From: an uncultured Flavobacteriales bacterium
GTDB taxonomy: Bacteria > Bacteroidota > Bacteroidia > Flavobacteriales > Crocinitomicaceae
Length of the DNA: 10,696 bases
Direction of reading: 5' to 3'
NCBI GenBank assembly: GCA_946479125.1
Contig: CAMLET010000064.1
Location: forward strand, 1 to 10,696
The notes beneath the pieces are model-generated. The model was not told where the DNA came from and did not search any database. It worked only from the letters and a program-made list of their open reading frames with translations. Shown here in pieces: positions 7,907-10,696 of this stretch (its first letter is position 1; every line of letters starts with the position of its first letter). Made by a program: the position numbers and the translations under genes.

Positions 7907-8260
7907 TTAATAAGCTTCTGTTTTTTTAATGACCATACAAGGCCAGTGATTCGTTCCAGCACAGAACTTGTATCCGTCAGTCCCGGAAGTTCCAGGAGCG
8001 CCGTGTGAAGTTCTTGTTGCCGGTCCGGTAATGATCTTCCATGGCCCAATGTAATTTGGGTCATTGTTATTTAATACACGAATTCCTTCTGGGTCGGCAG
8101 GTACTTCGTTTTCGGAAGAGATCAAAAATCCTTTTCCATATTGGCTGGATTCTAATTCTTCAACTTTGTACATTAATCTTGTTTCGGCATCAATTACGTT
8201 GTACTGCCCGAAAGAAAATGAGGATGCCATAAGGGCTCCTGCTAAAATTAGTTTTTTCAC
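7907..8260 (-). CDS. Small secreted hypothetical protein
   Basis: A 117-aa protein starting at GTG (8260). That start gives a clear signal peptide, VKKLILAGALMASSFSFG before QYN. The frame is open further to a TTG at 8320, but that would bury the signal peptide behind 20 polar residues, so I reject it. The mature protein is about 98 aa. It begins YNVIDAETRLMYKVEELES, has a Gly/Pro/Thr-rich middle (ITGPATRTSHGAPGTSGTDG) and ends with two closely spaced cysteines in FCAGTNHWPCMVI followed by KKTEAY. I do not recognise the family. It could be a secreted peptide or precursor, or a small envelope protein with a disulfide loop. It heads a minus-strand run with the CQNC protein and the lipoprotein, and it diverges from an HTH regulator. 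No convincing promoter was found upstream. Confidence 0.72.
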   Translation of the reverse strand: MKKLILAGALMASSFSFGQYNVIDAETRLMYKVEELESSQYGKGFLISSENEVPADPEGIRVLNNNDPNYIGPWKIITGPATRTSHGAPGTSGTDGYKFCAGTNHWPCMVIKKTEAY

Positions 8261-8465
8261 TTGGTAATAATTTGAGTCCGTTTTAAAATTCAGTACGGTT
8301 TGAAAGACTGACTTAGTCAATTATAATGGCCATTTTTTTTGTGAATAAGTACGCAATTATAAAAATAAATGCACACATATGTAAACTTTTGAAAAAAATA
8401 TCAAAGCCATCTCAGTGAAAAGGGCTATTTATATTTTTTGCCTCATTCGAAGTTAGAAAAAATAT

Positions 8466-8517
8466 CGGACGAAGTGTCCGTATATATAAGTAATACTACT
8501 TGCACATTTGAACGTGC
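8466..8517. repeat. Cluster of three short dyads before the HTH gene
   Basis: Three inverted repeats lie side by side in 52 bp: CGGAC-5 nt-GTCCG (8466-8480), AAGTA-4 nt-TACTT (8488-8501) and GCAC-8 nt-GTGC (8502-8517). The last covers the start codon of the HTH gene. Their arms differ from one another, so they are not copies of one site. Operator function for the adjacent regulator is an inference. The surrounding gap (8261-8507) is otherwise AT-rich, with poly-A/T runs and no further gene. Confidence 0.4.
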
Positions 8518-8762
8518 GCTCTGAAAAAGAAAAAATCATTATCATACAGATCAGCGAGTTGATTCGAAAAAAACGAGAAGAATTATATATGTCTCGTTCG
8601 TCTCTTGCTTCCGAAGTAGGCTTGGATGAAAAGCAACTGCGGCGCATAGAAAAGGGAGAATCGTTTCTTCCCATTGTACCACTTCTGAAGATCTTTTTCG
8701 TACTTAAACTTGATCTCGATCTGTTGAAAGGATATATGAAAGATGAATCCATTCTTCATTGA
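8508..8762 (+). CDS. Small Xre/Cro-type HTH transcriptional regulator
   Basis: An 84-aa single-domain DNA-binding protein. Residues ~10-70 fit the five-helix Xre/Cro fold: helix 1 IQISELIRKKREELY, the helix-turn-helix at 29-50 (SRSSLASEVGLDEKQLRRIEKGE) and a hydrophobic helix FFVLKLDLDLLKGY. There is no effector, protease or toxin domain. The start is uncertain: TTG at 8508 or GTG at 8514 are the only options that keep helix 1, as the first in-frame ATG (8589) falls inside the fold. A rare start codon and no evident Shine-Dalgarno point to low expression. It is divergent from the small secreted protein gene and separated from it by a 247-bp AT-rich gap that includes dyads, so it plausibly regulates itself and that cassette. 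That link is inferred from layout alone. Confidence 0.85.
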   Translation: MNVRSEKEKIIIIQISELIRKKREELYMSRSSLASEVGLDEKQLRRIEKGESFLPIVPLLKIFFVLKLDLDLLKGYMKDESILH

Positions 8763-8771
8763 ATCCACCAT

Positions 8772-8802
8772 AATAATTTCCTAATTATTTCAATTTTTGT
8801 TT
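8772..8802 (+). terminator. Weak AT-only hairpin after the HTH gene
   Basis: AATAATT (8772-8778) and AATTATT (8783-8789) form a 7-bp all-A/T stem around TCCT, followed by the T-rich TTTCAATTTTTGTTT. It lies 9 nt beyond the HTH stop. With no G-C pairs the stem is weak, so this is a tentative terminator. Confidence 0.3.
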
Positions 8803-8932
8803 AATCATACATGCATTCGTTCATTCATGCCGATGAAGAAATTAAAGGGTTAACCGAACACTATCAGTTGTAATCACAAATACATAAGCGTAAACTAAAT
8901 TGCGCTTTCCTTCAAATGGTACTATCAACGGT

Positions 8933-8958
8933 TTGCCAATAAAGAATGCTTATCTTTG
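8933..8958 (+). promoter_or_regulatory. Promoter of the osmC-rlmB operon
   Basis: TATCTTTG at 8951-8958 is an exact TAnnTTTG -7 match, with a TTG at 8933-8935 (spacer 15 nt, a little short). It lies only 9 nt before the ATG at 8968, so the transcript would have almost no leader. The position of this box rules out the upstream in-frame TTG at 8956 as the start. The preceding 8803-8932 holds no gene; I see only short palindromes there (GGTTAACC at 8848-8855, TTGT-4 nt-ACAA at 8868-8879). Confidence 0.6.
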
Positions 8959-8967
8959 CGCTCATAT

Positions 8968-9375
8968 ATGGCAACTGCAACAGTAAAATACCTTGGAGGA
9001 TTGCGTACGGAATGTACACATCTTCAGTCGGGGACAGTAATTCATACTGACGCTCCAACAGATAATCATGGAAAAGGAGAAAAATTCTCACCAACTGATC
9101 TGGTGGCAACGGCTTATGCGTCGTGCATGATCAGCATTATCGGGATTTACTGTAACGAGCATGGTCATAACTACGAGCACGGAACAGCAAGCGTTACCAA
9201 AATAATGGCAGCTGCTCCGCGTAGAATTGGAAAAATTGTCATTGACCTGGATTTGACCGGAAATGGTTGGGATGCACAAACTTTTGAAAAAGTAAAAAGA
9301 GCTGCATTGGCCTGCCCGGTTGCAAAATCAGTTAGTGAAGATATTGAACTAGAAATTACATTCGATGGAGAATAG
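8968..9375 (+). CDS. OsmC-family peroxiredoxin-like protein
   Basis: A 135-aa cytoplasmic protein of the OsmC/Ohr superfamily, whose members reduce organic or inorganic hydroperoxides with a pair of cysteines. Both are present: C53 in the SPTDLVATAYASCMISI helix and C116 in ALACPVAKSV. E38 in GEKFSPTDL is a candidate for the conserved active-site acid. Length is normal. It looks closer to the general OsmC/YhfA-like branch than to Ohr, but the subfamily and substrate cannot be settled from sequence alone. The ATG at 8968 is chosen because the longer frame would start inside the promoter -7 box. Its last 11 nt overlap the start of the rRNA methyltransferase gene, which indicates co-transcription and probably translational coupling. 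Confidence 0.93.
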   Translation: MATATVKYLGGLRTECTHLQSGTVIHTDAPTDNHGKGEKFSPTDLVATAYASCMISIIGIYCNEHGHNYEHGTASVTKIMAAAPRRIGKIVIDLDLTGNGWDAQTFEKVKRAALACPVAKSVSEDIELEITFDGE

Positions 9376-10201
9376 AGAAAACAAACGTTTCGGAAAAGGA
9401 TTTGGAGATAGAAGAGAACGCGATGACTCGTCTCCAAGATATGAGCGTAAACCAAAAGCAGACGCTGAGGATATTATTTACGGAATTCGCAACGTAATTG
9501 AAGCCATTCGCAACGAATCTGAAATCAACAAGATTTTGATTCAGAAGGGAATTGATAAAGACCTTTTTGAGGAATTGAGAACTATTTTGACTGGTAAGGA
9601 TTATCAGTTGCAATTTGTTCCAATCGAGAAGTTGAATAAATTGACAGTGAACAATCACCAGGGTGTTATTGCTTTCACTTCACCAATTACTTATCAGAAC
9701 ATTGAAACATTATGTGATCAATGGCTTTCTGAAGGGAAAGAACCATGTATTCTGGTTTTGGATAGAATTACTGACGTAAGAAATTTTGGTGGAATTGCCA
9801 GAACTGCTGCTTGTATGGGAGTTGATGCCATTTTGGTTCCATCGAAAGGTGGTGCTTTGGTTTCTGCCGATGCTATGAAAACTTCTGCTGGTGCTTTGCA
9901 CTCAATTCCTGTTTGTAAAACGGATTTGCTAAAAGAAAGCTTATTCTATTTACAGCAAAGCGGATTCCAGATCGTTTCTTGTACAGAGAAATCAAAAATC
10001 AGTGTAGAGAATTATTCATTCTTTGGTCCAACTGCAATTTTGCTGGGATCTGAAGAAGATGGAATCTCTCACGATCTTTTGAAAATGTCGGATGTGCGTG
10101 TATCCGTTCCAATGTCTGGAACAATTTCTTCATTAAATGTTGGTGTTGCAGCAGGAATGGTGCTTTATGAGCGTTTGAAACAAGTGAAAGCTTCGAAATA
10201 A
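9365..10201 (+). CDS. rlmB: 23S rRNA 2'-O-methyltransferase, TrmH/SpoU family (RlmB-like)
   Basis: A 278-aa SPOUT-class methyltransferase. The family member RlmB 2'-O-methylates a guanosine (G2251, E. coli numbering) in the peptidyl-transferase loop of 23S rRNA using S-adenosylmethionine. Residues 1-33 are a highly charged, Arg/Lys-rich extension, likely disordered and RNA-binding. Residues ~36-108 (DIIYGIRNVIEAI to VIAFTSP) match the SpoU substrate-binding domain. The knotted catalytic domain shows motif 1 (LDRITDVRNFGGIARTA, with N140 and R146), motif 2 (ILLGSEEDGIS, 225-235) and motif 3 (MSGTISSLNVGVAAGMVLYE, 250-269, with S256 and N258). The ATG lies inside the osmC gene, out of frame, and a strong terminator follows the stop. 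RlmB is the best fit by domain layout, but a paralogous TrmH-family enzyme with another RNA target cannot be excluded. Confidence 0.9.
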   Translation: MENRENKRFGKGFGDRRERDDSSPRYERKPKADAEDIIYGIRNVIEAIRNESEINKILIQKGIDKDLFEELRTILTGKDYQLQFVPIEKLNKLTVNNHQGVIAFTSPITYQNIETLCDQWLSEGKEPCILVLDRITDVRNFGGIARTAACMGVDAILVPSKGGALVSADAMKTSAGALHSIPVCKTDLLKESLFYLQQSGFQIVSCTEKSKISVENYSFFGPTAILLGSEEDGISHDLLKMSDVRVSVPMSGTISSLNVGVAAGMVLYERLKQVKASK

Positions 10202-10216
10202 GAATTTTAACCAAAT

Positions 10217-10259
10217 AAAAAATGCGGGATTCATCGAAATGGATCCCGCATTTTGTTTT
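10217..10259. terminator. Strong bidirectional terminator between convergent genes
   Basis: A 12-bp perfect stem (10219-10230 with 10243-10254, core ATGCGGGAT/ATCCCGCAT) extends through four more pairs, one of them a U-G wobble, to a CGAA tetraloop at 10235-10238. T-runs flank it on both strands: TTTTGTTTT on plus, TTTTATTT on minus. It should stop transcription from both the methyltransferase gene and the convergent J-domain gene. Confidence 0.93.
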
Positions 10260-10265
10260 CAATAG

Positions 10266-10696
10266 TTATGCCTCCACAGTTCCTTTACTCGCCATTCTAT
10301 ACGTATGTGCAGTAAAGATGTGTCTGCGTGCAAAACGCTCAGGAGTTGCGCTTTGACACAATTTCTTGTAGGAATTATTCGGAACACCAAAGTATTCGAA
10401 AACTTGTCCGTTTAAGAACGTAACTTTCAATGTCAAACCTTTGTATTGGTAATCAGCAATCATTGAACCATTGATGGTTTGCTCGTATTCCTCTTTGTTT
10501 TGTTCCAATGTTTCAGGAGCAATACTCACCAGGAAATGATAAGCGTCGATGATCTCAGTACTTTTTACTTCCGCTTCTTCTTTCAACGGATCACCTTCCT
10601 GAAATTTATCAGGATGCCATTGTTTTACCAACTTGCGGTAAGTCGATTTCAATTCTGTTAATGTAATCTCGTTCTCTATTTCAAAGAGTTTTTTGT
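10266..10696 (-). CDS. J-domain plus KTSC-domain protein (5' end beyond the window)
   Basis: A partial gene: about 142 codons are visible and the frame stays open to the right edge, so the true start lies outside. A TTG at 10652 is internal to the J domain and should not be taken as the start. The visible N-terminal part contains helix II of a J domain (LKSTYRKLVKQ), the HPD tripeptide in HPDKF, which stimulates the ATPase of DnaK/Hsp70, and helix III (EVKSTEIIDAYHFLV). The C-terminal ~65 residues match the KTSC pattern: GSMIADYQYKGLTLKVTF, then NGQVFEYFGVP, then YKKLCQSATPERFARRHIF. KTSC is a short domain otherwise known from the C-terminus of some lysyl-tRNA synthetases and from stand-alone proteins; its function is not established. 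The protein is probably a DnaK co-chaperone with KTSC as its client- or partner-binding part, by inference. Confidence 0.85.
   Translation of the reverse strand, partial: KKLFEIENEITLTELKSTYRKLVKQWHPDKFQEGDPLKEEAEVKSTEIIDAYHFLVSIAPETLEQNKEEYEQTINGSMIADYQYKGLTLKVTFLNGQVFEYFGVPNNSYKKLCQSATPERFARRHIFTAHTYRMASKGTVEA

Noticed and set aside
7907..8260. Assignment of the small secreted protein to the NVEALA peptide family
   Set aside because: It shares small size, an export leader and C-terminal cysteines with such Bacteroidetes peptides, but the defining NVEALA-like motif is absent.
8261..8320. N-terminal extension of the small secreted protein to TTG 8320
   Set aside because: It would place 20 polar residues before an intact signal peptide; the GTG at 8260 gives a standard leader.
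8868..8879. TTGT-4 nt-ACAA and the nearby GGTTAACC (8848-8855) as operators for osmC
   Set aside because: Both are very short, single-copy and more than 70 nt upstream of the -7 box; chance is a sufficient explanation.
8956..8968. Longer osmC frame starting at TTG 8956
   Set aside because: The codon overlaps the TATCTTTG promoter box, so it could not be part of the transcript; the ATG at 8968 starts the family's usual N-terminus.

Overview
The window is about 10.7 kb of AT-rich, gene-dense chromosome that looks like Bacteroidetes, most likely Flavobacteriales. The grounds are TAnnTTTG-type -7 promoter elements, lipoprotein and secreted-protein leaders ending in the 'GQ'/'SQ' style, long TPR sensor kinases with the EIHHRVKNN H-box next to a LytTR response regulator, and sparse Shine-Dalgarno usage. 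A Fluviicola/Crocinitomicaceae-like source is a guess from gene style, not a demonstrated assignment. No rRNA, tRNA, transposase, integrase, phage gene or CRISPR array was seen.

Left part (1-4755, minus strand): two tandem paralogous sensor histidine kinases, each with signal peptide, periplasmic TPRs, one transmembrane helix and a HisKA_2/HATPase core, appear to be co-transcribed. A strong terminator ends that unit. Just beyond it lies a LytTR-type response regulator, probably with its own promoter and probably shorter at the N-terminus than its longest reading frame. Together they look like a two-sensor, one-regulator signalling module.

Middle (4728-5670): lipA (lipoyl synthase), a housekeeping gene with a clear promoter, Shine-Dalgarno and terminator of its own.

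Accessory-looking cassette (5712-8762): a minus-strand run of three unrecognised exported proteins. These are a small secreted protein with a two-cysteine C-terminus, a 499-aa secreted protein with an N-terminal CQNC motif, and a predicted lipoprotein whose C-terminus resembles a thioredoxin-like fold without CxxC. A near-perfect inverted repeat separates the first gene from the second. A small single-domain Xre-type HTH regulator diverges from the small-protein gene, and a cluster of short dyads lies just before its start. This is the least explained part of the window and the best candidate for an undescribed system.

Right part (8933-10696): an OsmC-family peroxide-defence protein overlaps an RlmB/TrmH-type 23S rRNA 2'-O-methyltransferase by 11 nt on the plus strand. 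A strong bidirectional terminator follows. A convergent J-domain/KTSC-domain protein then runs off the right edge.
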